Of a stretch of DNA of 6,056 nt, positions 1 through 6,056 are shown in pieces. Positions within the stretch are counted from its first letter, which is position 1. The number at the start of each line of letters is the position of its first letter. This stretch comes from JBBKXP01 sp038323615. GTDB taxonomy: Bacteria > Pseudomonadota > Alphaproteobacteria > Rhodobacterales > Rhodobacteraceae. The stretch covers positions 1-6,056 of the forward strand of contig JBBQHC010000158.1 in the NCBI GenBank assembly GCA_038323615.1, written 5' to 3'. The notes under the pieces are model-generated. The model made no database searches. It saw only the letters and a list, made by a program, of their open reading frames with translations, and was not told where the DNA came from. The translations under genes were made by a program, and so were the position numbers.

Positions 1-2536
1 AAGTGTAGAACACTTCCATTTCCACGGGGGCAACCTCTGCCTCATCTTCGGCAATAACCTCGGGCTCGGGTTCTGGCTTAGGTGCCAGTACCGATTCTCC
101 TTCGGGTATCGGCGCTGTAGAGACGGGCGTATCCGGCACCACCACCGGTTCGACAACCTTTACCTTCACCCGTTCACTCTTTTCGGCCTTGTAGCCAAGC
201 CCGGTCATCAGATCCGAGAACTGCTCCAGAGTCATGCCGGTGATGGACAGCATGTCGGGACTTGCTTCGAAACCTGCCCGGCTGTCCTTTGCCCGCAGCA
301 AATCCGCAAGGCGTTCCAGCATGTCGATGCGGATCGCCCGCGCCCCGGCGGCGCGATAGCCGGCCATCGTGTAGGTGCCTTCGGGCAAGCCATCGACGGT
401 TGGGACCGTCACCAGACCGGCAGGCGGTGCCTCGGGAAATTCCTGCAAGCCTTTGGCGATGCTCCACAATACCAACCGCAGACGGGTCGGCGCGGGCTTT
501 AGCAGCAATGGCATGAAAATGGTGAACTGGCCAAACCGGATCCCGTGTTTGCGCAAGCTGGCCCGCGCGTCCTGTTCAAGCGCCTTGACGTCGTCGGCCA
601 CTTCGGCACGCGCCAGCACGCCAAAGCCTTCGACCATCCGGTAAGCGAAACCCTTGGCCGTGCCAGTCAGCGTCTCGTCACTTTGCAGTTTCAACAGCGG
701 TTCGAACCCGGCGGCAATTTTGCGATCGATGAAATGCTGCAACCGGCGTTGCACCTTTTGCGCGACTTCGGGTCCGGCCTCTTCATCGACGAACGCCTGT
801 GCCACAGGCTTTAGCGGGTCCGGCCCGGCGACCAGTTTGCCCAGCGCCTCGGTCCCCCACATCAACCCGCCCTGTTCGGTAAAGTCGATTTCGGTATCGG
901 GCGCGTTGTAAAACCGATCCGCCCGCAGATGGAAATGCGGTGCCAGCGCCTGCGCCGACGCTTGCCGCAATGTGCGCGCCTCGTCGGGGCTGCTTGCCTT
1001 GTCCATCCGAAAACGGAACCCTTCCAGCCGTCCGACGAATTCGCCGTCGACGCTGACTTCACCCTTGTCGTTCACCTCGGCCACAAGGCTCTCCTTTTGT
1101 TTGAGCCGGCGAAGCAGAACACTTGTCCGCCGGTCCACAAATCGCATGGTCAGCGCGGCATGGAGCGCATCTGACAGGCGATCTTCTACAGCGCGGGTTT
1201 CGCCGCGCCAATGGGTTTCGTCCCTGATCCAGCCATTGCGCTGCGCCACATAGGTCCATGTGCGGATATATGCCAACCGTTTGGACAATGTGTCGATGTC
1301 GCCCTCGGGGCGGTCGATGCGGGCGACGCGGGCAGCGAACCAGTCGGTGGGGACATGGCCGGACTGGTGCAGAAAGTTATAAATTTCGGTCAGCAGGGCG
1401 GCATGTTCACCCTTGCTGATACCCCGAAAGTCCGGGATTCGGCAGACATCCCACAGCAGCTTGACCGACGGGCCGTCGGTGGCCCGCGCCGCCACTTCAG
1501 CATCCGCGCCCAAGGCTTTCAACGCCGCCAGATCATCGCTTTCGCGCACCCGAGTCAGCCACGAATCGTCGGTGCGCTGTTCCAGCCCGGCCAGCAGCCG
1601 CGCCACCGATCCAAACTGCAAGTCACTGTTGCGCCAATGCAATTTCTGGACCGGACGGAATTTATGCTCGGTGATAGCGGTGATCACATCGTCGTCAGGC
1701 TCGTGCGCCTCGCCGGTCACGCCGAACGTGCCGTCGGTCATGTGCCGCCCGGCCCGACCGGCAATCTGCGCCAGCTCGTCGGGTTGCAGCGGCCGCATCC
1801 GATGCCCGTCGAATTTGGTCAGCGACGAAAACGCGACGTGATTGATATCAAGGTTCAGTCCCATGCCGATGGCGTCGGTCGCCACCAGATAATCGACATC
1901 GCCGTTCTGATAAATCTCGACCTGCGCGTTACGTGTCCGCGGCGACAGCGCTCCCATGACCACCGCCGCACCACCCTTGGTGCGGCGCAGCAATTCGGCG
2001 ATGGCATAAACATTTTCAACCGAAAACCCGACGATAGCGGATCGCGCAGGCATTCGGCTGATCTTTTTCGAACCTGTGTAGGTCAGCGTCGAAAACCGTT
2101 CGCGCCGCATGAACTGTGCCTTGGGGACCAGTGCCGCGATGGCGGGACGCATCGTGTCAGAGCCCAGAAACAGCGTTTCATGCAGTCCACGCGCATGCAG
2201 CAGGCGGTCGGTAAACACATGGCCGCGTTCGGGGTCGGCGCAAAGCTGGACCTCGTCCACCGCTAAAAAGTCGCAGCCCATGCCCTCGGGCATCGCCTCG
2301 ACCGTGCAAACCCAGTAGCGCACCTGCGGCGGCACGATGCGTTCCTCGCCGGTGACCAGCGCCACGACGGACGGCCCGCGCAACGCGACGATCCGGTCGT
2401 AAACCTCGCGCGCGAGCAGCCGCAGCGGCAGGCCGATGACGCCGGTGCGATGCGCCAGCATCCGTTCGATAGCATAATGGGTCTTGCCAGTATTGGTCGG
2501 CCCCAGAACGGCGGTGATCCGCGACGGCGTAGTCAT
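1..2536 (-). CDS. SUV3-like superfamily 2 helicase (DEVQ-box), C-terminus outside window
   Basis: An ATP-dependent SF2 helicase resembling the mitochondrial RNA helicase SUV3; a cytoplasmic role in RNA (or RNA/DNA hybrid) unwinding is inferred from the family. The frame is open from ATG at 2536 to the left edge, giving 845 visible residues. Motifs seen: Walker A GPTNTGKT (12-19), Walker B DEVQ (94-97, Gln replacing the DEAD Asp as in SUV3), motif III around LGSDTMRP (124-131), motif V ATDAIGMGLN (219-228) and motif VI QIAGRAGR (257-264). The region from about 270 to 785 is the long helical C-terminal part without a motif I can name. Residues from about 786 onward form a Val/Pro/Glu-rich acidic tail. 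The start is at the immediate edge of the helicase core, as expected for this family. A GGGGA just upstream is the only Shine-Dalgarno candidate and lies in a hairpin. The gene follows the TPR gene by 30 bp, probably co-transcribed. Exact substrate unknown. Confidence 0.92.
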   Translation of the reverse strand, partial: MTTPSRITAVLGPTNTGKTHYAIERMLAHRTGVIGLPLRLLAREVYDRIVALRGPSVVALVTGEERIVPPQVRYWVCTVEAMPEGMGCDFLAVDEVQLCADPERGHVFTDRLLHARGLHETLFLGSDTMRPAIAALVPKAQFMRRERFSTLTYTGSKKISRMPARSAIVGFSVENVYAIAELLRRTKGGAAVVMGALSPRTRNAQVEIYQNGDVDYLVATDAIGMGLNLDINHVAFSSLTKFDGHRMRPLQPDELAQIAGRAGRHMTDGTFGVTGEAHEPDDDVITAITEHKFRPVQKLHWRNSDLQFGSVARLLAGLEQRTDDSWLTRVRESDDLAALKALGADAEVAARATDGPSVKLLWDVCRIPDFRGISKGEHAALLTEIYNFLHQSGHVPTDWFAARVARIDRPEGDIDTLSKRLAYIRTWTYVAQRNGWIRDETHWRGETRAVEDRLSDALHAALTMRFVDRRTSVLLRRLKQKESLVAEVNDKGEVSVDGEFVGRLEGFRFRMDKASSPDEARTLRQASAQALAPHFHLRADRFYNAPDTEIDFTEQGGLMWGTEALGKLVAGPDPLKPVAQAFVDEEAGPEVAQKVQRRLQHFIDRKIAAGFEPLLKLQSDETLTGTAKGFAYRMVEGFGVLARAEVADDVKALEQDARASLRKHGIRFGQFTIFMPLLLKPAPTRLRLVLWSIAKGLQEFPEAPPAGLVTVPTVDGLPEGTYTMAGYRAAGARAIRIDMLERLADLLRAKDSRAGFEASPDMLSITGMTLEQFSDLMTGLGYKAEKSERVKVKVVEPVVVPDTPVSTAPIPEGESVLAPKPEPEPEVIAEDEAEVAPVEMEVFYT

Positions 2537-2539
2537 TGT

Positions 2540-2557
2540 GGTCCCCGCGACGGGGCC
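2540..2557 (-). promoter_or_regulatory. GC-rich hairpin overlapping the helicase ribosome binding site
   Basis: Read on the minus strand, GGCCCCG, loop TCG and CGGGGACC form a 7-bp stem with a single bulged A and a 3-nt loop. It begins 9 nt after the TPR stop codon and ends 3 nt before the helicase ATG. The GGGGA that would serve as the helicase Shine-Dalgarno lies in the 3' arm. There is no T-run after the stem, so it does not look like an intrinsic terminator. Control of helicase translation is an inference; short GC-rich stems also arise by chance in this composition. Confidence 0.4.
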
Positions 2558-2566
2558 AAACGCAGA

Positions 2567-3127
2567 TTAAAGCGTCTGGCCTTCCAACTGCAATTCAAGA
2601 CGGTCGACGGCGTCGATAACGTCCTGCGCCGCAGGGTCAAGGACCAGAACCTGCCGGTACACCTCAAGCGCGTCGGCGGGGCGGTTCAATTCCTCGAGCA
2701 TGATCCCGAAACCGCGCAGCACTGCAAAATGCCGCGGGTTCAGCACCAGTGCCTGTCGGGCATCGTCCAGCGCCGGGCCGAATTGATCGAGCAGGTAATA
2801 GGCGGTGGCGCGGCTGGCATACCCCTCGGCGAAATCCGGCGCATGATCGACCAGCGCGCTGAAATGTTCCAGCGCCGCCGCCGGATCCCCGGCCGCAAGG
2901 GCATCGTCGCCGCGTTTCATCAGCAAATCCATCGCCGGCGAGCCGGATTTGCTCCATTCCTCGAGAATCGCCGTCTCGATCTTTTGGTAATTCCCCGCGT
3001 CAGCCTCGCGCAGTTGTGCCATCAGGTCATCGACCTTTGCCTCGTCTGCCGCCAAAGGTAAGGAAAACACTACCGCGACAAAAAGTGCCGCAACGATATG
3101 TTTGATGTGATGAGCAAGCGTCGCCAT
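2567..3127 (-). CDS. Exported tetratricopeptide repeat (TPR) protein
   Basis: A 186-residue protein, probably periplasmic. Residues 1-27 look like a Sec signal peptide: a short His/Lys start, a hydrophobic core (IVAALFVAVVF, 11-21) and a likely cleavage after LPLA or LPLAA (near 26-27). No lipobox Cys is present. After a helical linker come three consecutive 34-residue TPR units at about 65-98, 99-132 and 133-166, each with the Ala/Gly-Tyr spacing and ending in a Pro turn (APD, LNPR, LDPA). TPRs are protein-binding scaffolds, so a partner-binding role in the envelope is inferred; no enzymatic motif is seen. The start at 3127 is preferred because it yields the complete signal peptide, although no clear Shine-Dalgarno precedes it. 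It is the first gene of a likely unit with the downstream helicase and diverges from the SCP2 gene. There is no obvious functional link between an exported TPR protein and a cytoplasmic helicase. Confidence 0.88.
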   Translation of the reverse strand: MATLAHHIKHIVAALFVAVVFSLPLAADEAKVDDLMAQLREADAGNYQKIETAILEEWSKSGSPAMDLLMKRGDDALAAGDPAAALEHFSALVDHAPDFAEGYASRATAYYLLDQFGPALDDARQALVLNPRHFAVLRGFGIMLEELNRPADALEVYRQVLVLDPAAQDVIDAVDRLELQLEGQTL

Positions 3128-3198
3128 ATGACCAATGTAACGCGTGACGCGGGCAGCGCCAGTGCCCCCGCTTCACATCATCGAAAGGACCAAAGCAA
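3128..3198. promoter_or_regulatory. Divergent intergenic spacer between TPR and SCP2 genes
   Basis: This 71-bp gap must carry the start signals for both divergent units unless transcription comes from inside a gene. It contains an imperfect palindrome GTAACGCGTGAC at 3137-3148 (10 of 12 positions symmetric) and a stem of GGGCA (3151-3155) with TGCCC (3163-3167) around a 7-nt loop. A weak -10-like TACATT is readable on the minus strand (3134-3139), which would put the start of transcription at about the TPR ATG. No convincing -35/-10 pair is visible in either direction, so promoter positions are not called. Confidence 0.4.
3184..3189 (+). promoter_or_regulatory. Ribosome binding site of the SCP2 gene
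   Basis: AAAGGA lies 9 nt before the ATG at 3199 and is a good match to the anti-Shine-Dalgarno complement. It supports that ATG as the start. Confidence 0.7.
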
Positions 3199-3489
3199 AT
3201 GAGCGATGTCGTGACCGAGGCCGTGACGGCCCTGAATACCAAGATGGACGGGGCCGGTTTTGACGGGACCGCCAAATTCATCATCACCGGCGAAGGTGCC
3301 GTGATGATCGACGCGACCGGCGCCCATGCGGGCGATGCTGACGCAGAGGTTACCCTGACAGCCAGCGCCGATACGTTTCAGGCGATAATGAGCGGCGACC
3401 AGAACCCAACTGCGGCGTTCATGACCGGCAAGCTGTCAGTGGACGGCGACATGGGCATGGCGATGAAGCTGGCATCAGTGCTGGCCTGA
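3199..3489 (+). CDS. SCP2 sterol-binding domain protein (lipid carrier-like)
   Basis: A 96-residue protein consisting of one SCP2-type domain and nothing else. The domain binds lipids or fatty acyl chains in a hydrophobic pocket; in bacteria the true ligand is generally unknown and need not be a sterol. Seen here: an N-terminal helix (about 1-17), alternating beta strands with the pattern KFIITGEGAVMID (26-38) and AEVTLTASADTFQAIM (49-64), then the family's C-terminal signature GDQNPTAAFMTGKLSVDGD (66-84) followed by the amphipathic MGMAMKLASVL helix. No signal peptide, so cytoplasmic. The length fits stand-alone bacterial SCP2 proteins. A good Shine-Dalgarno (AAAGGA) supports the start. The hydrolase gene begins 4 bp after the stop, which implies an operon and suggests that the two proteins share a lipid substrate or product (inference). 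Confidence 0.92.
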   Translation: MSDVVTEAVTALNTKMDGAGFDGTAKFIITGEGAVMIDATGAHAGDADAEVTLTASADTFQAIMSGDQNPTAAFMTGKLSVDGDMGMAMKLASVLA

Positions 3490-3493
3490 CGCG

Positions 3494-4435
3494 ATGCTGG
3501 ATGCGCCCTATTTTGATGCCCACATCAATGCCCCCGTCGATGGTACCTGTCACTGGGTGAAAACCCGCGACGGGCTGCGCATCCGGCTGGGCCACTGGAC
3601 CGGCAAGGGCGCGCGCGGCACCGTTCTGCTGTTTCCGGGGCGCACCGAATACATCGAAAAGTATGGCCATGTGGCGGGCGAAATGCTCGCCCGTGGTTAT
3701 GCGACGCTGACAATCGACTGGCGCGGGCAAGGAATTGCTGACCGCTTGAACCCGGACCGCCTGCTGGGCCATGTCGGGAAATTCACCGACTACCAGCATG
3801 ACGTGGCCGCGATGGTCGATCATGCCCGCGCCCTTGGCCTGCCCGAACCGTTTTATTTGCTGGCCCATTCGATGGGTGGCTGCATTGGACTGCGGTCGAT
3901 CTATCAGGGATTGCCGGTCAGGGCCGCTGCCTTCACCGCCCCGATGTGGGGGATAAAGATGGCAACACATCTGCGCCCGACGGCTTGGATACTGTCTACC
4001 CTCAGCCGCCCTCTGGGACTTGCCGATCGATTCGCGCCGGGGCAGGACGGCAATACCTATGTGTTGAAAACTGCCTTTGCCGAAAACACCCTGACCAGCG
4101 ACCCGGATATGTTCGACCTGATGCAATCGCAGTTGCGTGAACACCCCGATCTGACGATCGGTGGCCCATCACTGCGCTGGCTGAACGAGGCACTGCGCGA
4201 AATGCGCGGGCTGGCCGCGCGTCCATCACCGGATATGCCTTGTGTCACATGGCTGGGGTCCGAGGAACAAATTGTAGATTCTCGCCGGGTCCATGCCCGG
4301 ATGGCGAAATGGCCCCAAGGCACCCTGCACCTGCTGCCGCAGGCGCGTCACGAGGTGCTGATGGAAAAACCGGCAATCCGCAACTGCGTGTTCGACGGCG
4401 CCGCCGCGCTGTTCGACGCACATCCTAATCCCTGA
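3494..4435 (+). CDS. Alpha/beta hydrolase, lysophospholipase/monoacylglycerol lipase type
   Basis: A 313-residue serine hydrolase probably acting on lipid esters such as lysophospholipids or monoacylglycerols; substrate inferred from family only. Seen: oxyanion-hole strand LLFPGRTEYIEKYG (45-58), strand TLTIDWRGQG (71-80), nucleophile elbow AHSMGG with Ser126, a cap region at about 150-240, and ARHEVLMEKP with the catalytic His286. The acid position, aligned by eye with human monoacylglycerol lipase (GSADRLCD), is Glu258 in GSEEQIVD; Asp262 lies four residues later. No signal peptide or membrane segment, so cytoplasmic. The ATG is 4 bp after the SCP2 stop and has no clear Shine-Dalgarno, which fits translational coupling to the SCP2 gene. 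The 3' end overlaps the convergent aldolase gene by 11 bp. Members are sometimes annotated PldB (lysophospholipase L2), but that specific activity cannot be read from the sequence. Confidence 0.92.
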   Translation: MLDAPYFDAHINAPVDGTCHWVKTRDGLRIRLGHWTGKGARGTVLLFPGRTEYIEKYGHVAGEMLARGYATLTIDWRGQGIADRLNPDRLLGHVGKFTDYQHDVAAMVDHARALGLPEPFYLLAHSMGGCIGLRSIYQGLPVRAAAFTAPMWGIKMATHLRPTAWILSTLSRPLGLADRFAPGQDGNTYVLKTAFAENTLTSDPDMFDLMQSQLREHPDLTIGGPSLRWLNEALREMRGLAARPSPDMPCVTWLGSEEQIVDSRRVHARMAKWPQGTLHLLPQARHEVLMEKPAIRNCVFDGAAALFDAHPNP

Positions 4436-5192
4436 TCGCGTGAATCCCTTGGGCGGCTGCGCTGGCCCCGGCCCGCATCCAGGTATGTTCCGACGCCAGA
4501 ACGAATACAGTTACCCCGTGTCGCGTCCACTCGGCCGCTTTGGCCGGATCGGGTACCCAGGTCACATAGCCCTTTCCAGCCGCCTTGGTGGCCCTACCGA
4601 CTGCAGCGAGCGCGTTTTGCAAATCCTCGGACCCCAGATTGGCATGGCCGTAGGACACCGATATATCCGCGGGACCAACGAACAACGCGTCGATGCCGTC
4701 GACGGCGGCAATCCCGTCTGCTGCGTCGACCCCTTCGGGTTCCTCGATCTGCGCCACCACGATGGTCTGCGCGTCCTGTGACAGCACGTCGGCCATCGTA
4801 CGACTGGCAAATCCGGCCCAACGCGACGACCCGGCATAACCGCGCCCGCCACGCCCAAAGTGCGCCGCCCGCGCCACCTCCTGGGCTTTTTCCACACTAT
4901 AGACATGCGGCACGACAACGCCGATGCCGCCCGCATCCAGCGCCTGCAAAATATCCTGCGGCGTCCCCGCCGCGACGCGGACCAGCACCGGAAAATCAAG
5001 CGCACGCGCCACGGCCAGACAGGCATCCATCCGACCCCGGTCAATCCCGGTATGTTCAAGGTCCAGAACGATGAAATCGAGGCCGGACTGCGCCAGCACC
5101 TCGATCACCGTCACATCCGGGGTCTTGACGAATGTCCCGGCAAGCAGATCGCCGCCCAAGATCCGACCCTTCAACCCTGCTGTCCGTGTCAT
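4425..5192 (-). CDS. HpcH/HpaI family class II pyruvate aldolase
   Basis: A 255-residue cytoplasmic metal-dependent aldolase that would reversibly cleave 2-oxo-4-hydroxy acids to pyruvate and an aldehyde; the actual substrate is not evident. The fold and length match HpaI (about 250-260 residues). Key residues align by eye with E. coli HpaI: DLEH with catalytic His47 (HpaI His45), Arg72 in VLVRV (Arg70), metal ligands Glu150 in AQIEEPEG (Glu149) and Asp176 in FVGPADIS (Asp175). The glycine/arginine-rich loop at about 113-126 (GRGGRGYAGSSRW) is also typical. The frame extends upstream to an ATG at 5306, but the start at 5192 is chosen because GGAGG lies 6 nt before it and family homology begins there (LKGRILGGDLLAGTF). 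The gene stands alone: divergent from pepF and convergent with the hydrolase, so no pathway partner is visible to indicate the substrate. Alternatives in the family include 4-hydroxy-2-oxoheptanedioate and 2-keto-3-deoxy-L-rhamnonate aldolases. Confidence 0.92.
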   Translation of the reverse strand: MTRTAGLKGRILGGDLLAGTFVKTPDVTVIEVLAQSGLDFIVLDLEHTGIDRGRMDACLAVARALDFPVLVRVAAGTPQDILQALDAGGIGVVVPHVYSVEKAQEVARAAHFGRGGRGYAGSSRWAGFASRTMADVLSQDAQTIVVAQIEEPEGVDAADGIAAVDGIDALFVGPADISVSYGHANLGSEDLQNALAAVGRATKAAGKGYVTWVPDPAKAAEWTRHGVTVFVLASEHTWMRAGASAAAQGIHAIRD

Positions 5193-5198
5193 ATCCGC

Positions 5199-5203
5199 CC
5201 TCC
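5199..5203 (-). promoter_or_regulatory. Ribosome binding site that fixes the aldolase start
   Basis: On the minus strand GGAGG stands 6 nt before the ATG at 5192. It decides between this start and the in-frame ATG at 5306, which would add 38 residues unlike the family N-terminus. Confidence 0.75.
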
Positions 5204-5339
5204 GCTTTCGCACCAAAGCCACCACAGCCCCAACAAAACCACAAGCCCCGGCGCTCGTTTCAGCCCAAAATACCGCCGCAACAGGCTGCGCGCTTTCAAA
5301 CCGCACCCCCGCCCCTTATCTAGACCCAAACAGCAAAAT

Positions 5340-5344
5340 AAGGA
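5340..5344 (+). promoter_or_regulatory. Ribosome binding site of pepF
   Basis: AAGGA lies 5 nt before the ATG at 5350 and supports that start. The upstream frame stays open but carries no family sequence. Confidence 0.65.
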
Positions 5345-5349
5345 CGGCC

Positions 5350-6056
5350 ATGCAACGCCCCGTATTCGATTCCAAAACCTCTGGCGGAAAATCCCTGGGC
5401 AACCTGCCCGAATGGGACTTGAGCGATCTTTACGCCAGCCCCGACAGCCCTGAAATCAAACGCGACATGGACTGGTTAGAAGACCACTGCGCTGCCTTTG
5501 CCGCCGACTATCAGGGTAAACTGGCCGATCTCGACGCGCCCGGACTTCTTGAGGCAGTCAAACGCTACGAAGGCATCGACGTGGTCGCCGGGCGGATCAT
5601 GTCGTTCGCCGGCTTGCGCTACTACCAGATGACGACCGACGCCCAGCGGGCCAAATTCATGGCCGATACGCAGGACAAAATCACCGCCTATACGACCCCG
5701 CTGGTGTTCTACGGTCTGGAGTTCAACCGGCTGGACGACTCACATCTGACCACCCTGCTGGGCCAAAACCCCGATCTGGCCCGCTACAAACCCGTGTTCG
5801 ACAGGATGCGGGCGATGAAGCCCTATCAGTTGTCAGACGAACTGGAAAAATTCCTCCACGACCAGTCCACCGTCGGCGCCGCCGCATGGAACCGGCTGTT
5901 TGACGAAACCATTGCGGCGCTGGAATTCAACGTCGACGGCGATGACCTGAACATCGAAGGCGTGCTGAACCTGCTGACCGAACAGGACCGGTCCACGCGT
6001 GAGGCGGCGACGCATGAGTTGTCCCGCGTGTTCACCGAGAACCTGAAAATCTTCAG
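5350..6056 (+). CDS. pepF: Oligoendopeptidase F, M3 family metallopeptidase, N-terminal part
   Basis: The first 235 residues of a cytosolic zinc oligopeptidase that in this family cleaves short peptides; full-length members are about 600 residues, so over half, including the HEXXH zinc site, lies beyond the right edge. What is visible is the helical N-terminal region: the LPEWDLSDLY hallmark (19-28), a helix pair with RIMSFAGLRYYQMTTD (82-97), the KPYQLSDELEKFL segment (157-169), the WNRLFDETIAALEF stretch (180-193) and the LTEQDRSTREAA helix (209-220). No signal peptide. The assignment comes from these N-terminal signatures, because the catalytic motif cannot be checked here. The gene is divergent from the aldolase and is the last feature in the window, so operon partners downstream are unknown. 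Codon use matches its neighbours, and no frameshift is seen. Confidence 0.9.
   Translation, partial: MQRPVFDSKTSGGKSLGNLPEWDLSDLYASPDSPEIKRDMDWLEDHCAAFAADYQGKLADLDAPGLLEAVKRYEGIDVVAGRIMSFAGLRYYQMTTDAQRAKFMADTQDKITAYTTPLVFYGLEFNRLDDSHLTTLLGQNPDLARYKPVFDRMRAMKPYQLSDELEKFLHDQSTVGAAAWNRLFDETIAALEFNVDGDDLNIEGVLNLLTEQDRSTREAATHELSRVFTENLKIF

Larger units (their letters stand above)
5193..5349. promoter_or_regulatory. Divergent intergenic region between aldolase and pepF
   Basis: This 157-bp C-rich spacer should contain the promoters of both divergent genes. For pepF, a possible -10 TATCTA (5317-5322) stands 17 bp after TTTCAA (5294-5299), but the -35 match is only three of six bases, so the pairing is weak. 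No clear operator palindrome or transcription factor site was found, and no promoter for the aldolase stands out. Confidence 0.35.

Noticed and set aside
1211..2266. A 351-codon open frame on the plus strand, antisense to the helicase gene
   Set aside because: It lies wholly inside the helicase gene, whose motifs are complete on the other strand. The product is rich in Arg, Gln, His and Gly with no recognisable domain, as expected for a shadow frame in GC-rich DNA.
2540..2557. Intrinsic terminator between the TPR and helicase genes
   Set aside because: The stem is GC-rich, but no T-run follows it in the direction of transcription and the helicase ATG begins 3 nt later.
2450..3061. A 203-codon plus-strand open frame opposite the TPR gene and the helicase start
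   Set aside because: It spans two well-supported minus-strand genes and their gap, and its product has no domain features.
3419..4144. A 241-codon minus-strand open frame opposite the hydrolase gene
   Set aside because: The hydrolase frame carries Ser126, His286 and family signatures; the antisense product shows no domain and crosses the SCP2-hydrolase boundary.
5193..5306. An N-terminal extension of the aldolase to the ATG at 5306
   Set aside because: The extra 38 residues do not resemble the family, there is no good ribosome binding site there, and GGAGG stands at the ideal distance before the ATG at 5192.
4860..5453. A 197-codon plus-strand open frame running from inside the aldolase into pepF
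   Set aside because: It crosses the aldolase, the spacer and the pepF start in a different frame and has a Pro/Arg/His-rich composition typical of noise.
1..6056. Mobile element, CRISPR array, phage or defence system
   Set aside because: No transposase, integrase, regular repeat array, terminal inverted repeats or defence-type gene set was found; base composition looks uniform, and all space is used by ordinary genes.

Overview
The window is GC-rich, densely coded chromosomal DNA, most likely from an alphaproteobacterium of the Rhodobacterales (Roseobacter/Rhodobacter type). This rests on the codon use (third positions mostly G or C), the short intergenic gaps, and the mix of proteins: a SUV3-like DEVQ-box helicase, a lone SCP2 domain protein, an alpha/beta hydrolase with the FPGRTEYIEKYG signature, and an M3 oligoendopeptidase F. 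No single sequence here fixes genus or species.

Layout from left to right. On the minus strand, 1-2536 encodes the first 845 residues of a SUV3-like superfamily 2 RNA/DNA helicase whose C-terminus lies beyond the left edge. Just upstream of it (2567-3127, minus) is a small exported TPR protein; the 30-bp gap suggests one transcription unit, and the gap holds a GC-rich hairpin that overlaps the helicase ribosome binding site. A 71-bp divergent spacer (3128-3198) separates this pair from a plus-strand pair: an SCP2 lipid-carrier-like protein (3199-3489) and, 4 bp later, a serine alpha/beta hydrolase of the lysophospholipase/monoacylglycerol lipase type (3494-4435). The hydrolase gene overlaps by 11 bp, tail to tail, with a minus-strand HpcH/HpaI-type pyruvate aldolase (4425-5192). 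A 157-bp divergent spacer then leads to the plus-strand start of an M3 family oligoendopeptidase F (5350 to the right edge, 235 residues visible, active site outside the window).

Functionally these are ordinary housekeeping and metabolic genes: RNA/DNA unwinding, an envelope TPR protein, lipid binding and ester hydrolysis, aldol cleavage of 2-oxo acids, and cytosolic peptide turnover. The most suggestive functional link is the SCP2-hydrolase pair, which could act together on lipids. I see no tRNA, rRNA, CRISPR array, insertion sequence, phage gene or defence system, and no clear sign of recent transfer. The points worth a second look are the hairpin over the helicase start, the Glu in place of the catalytic Asp in the hydrolase, and the acidic Pro/Glu tail of the helicase. 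No previously undescribed system is evident.
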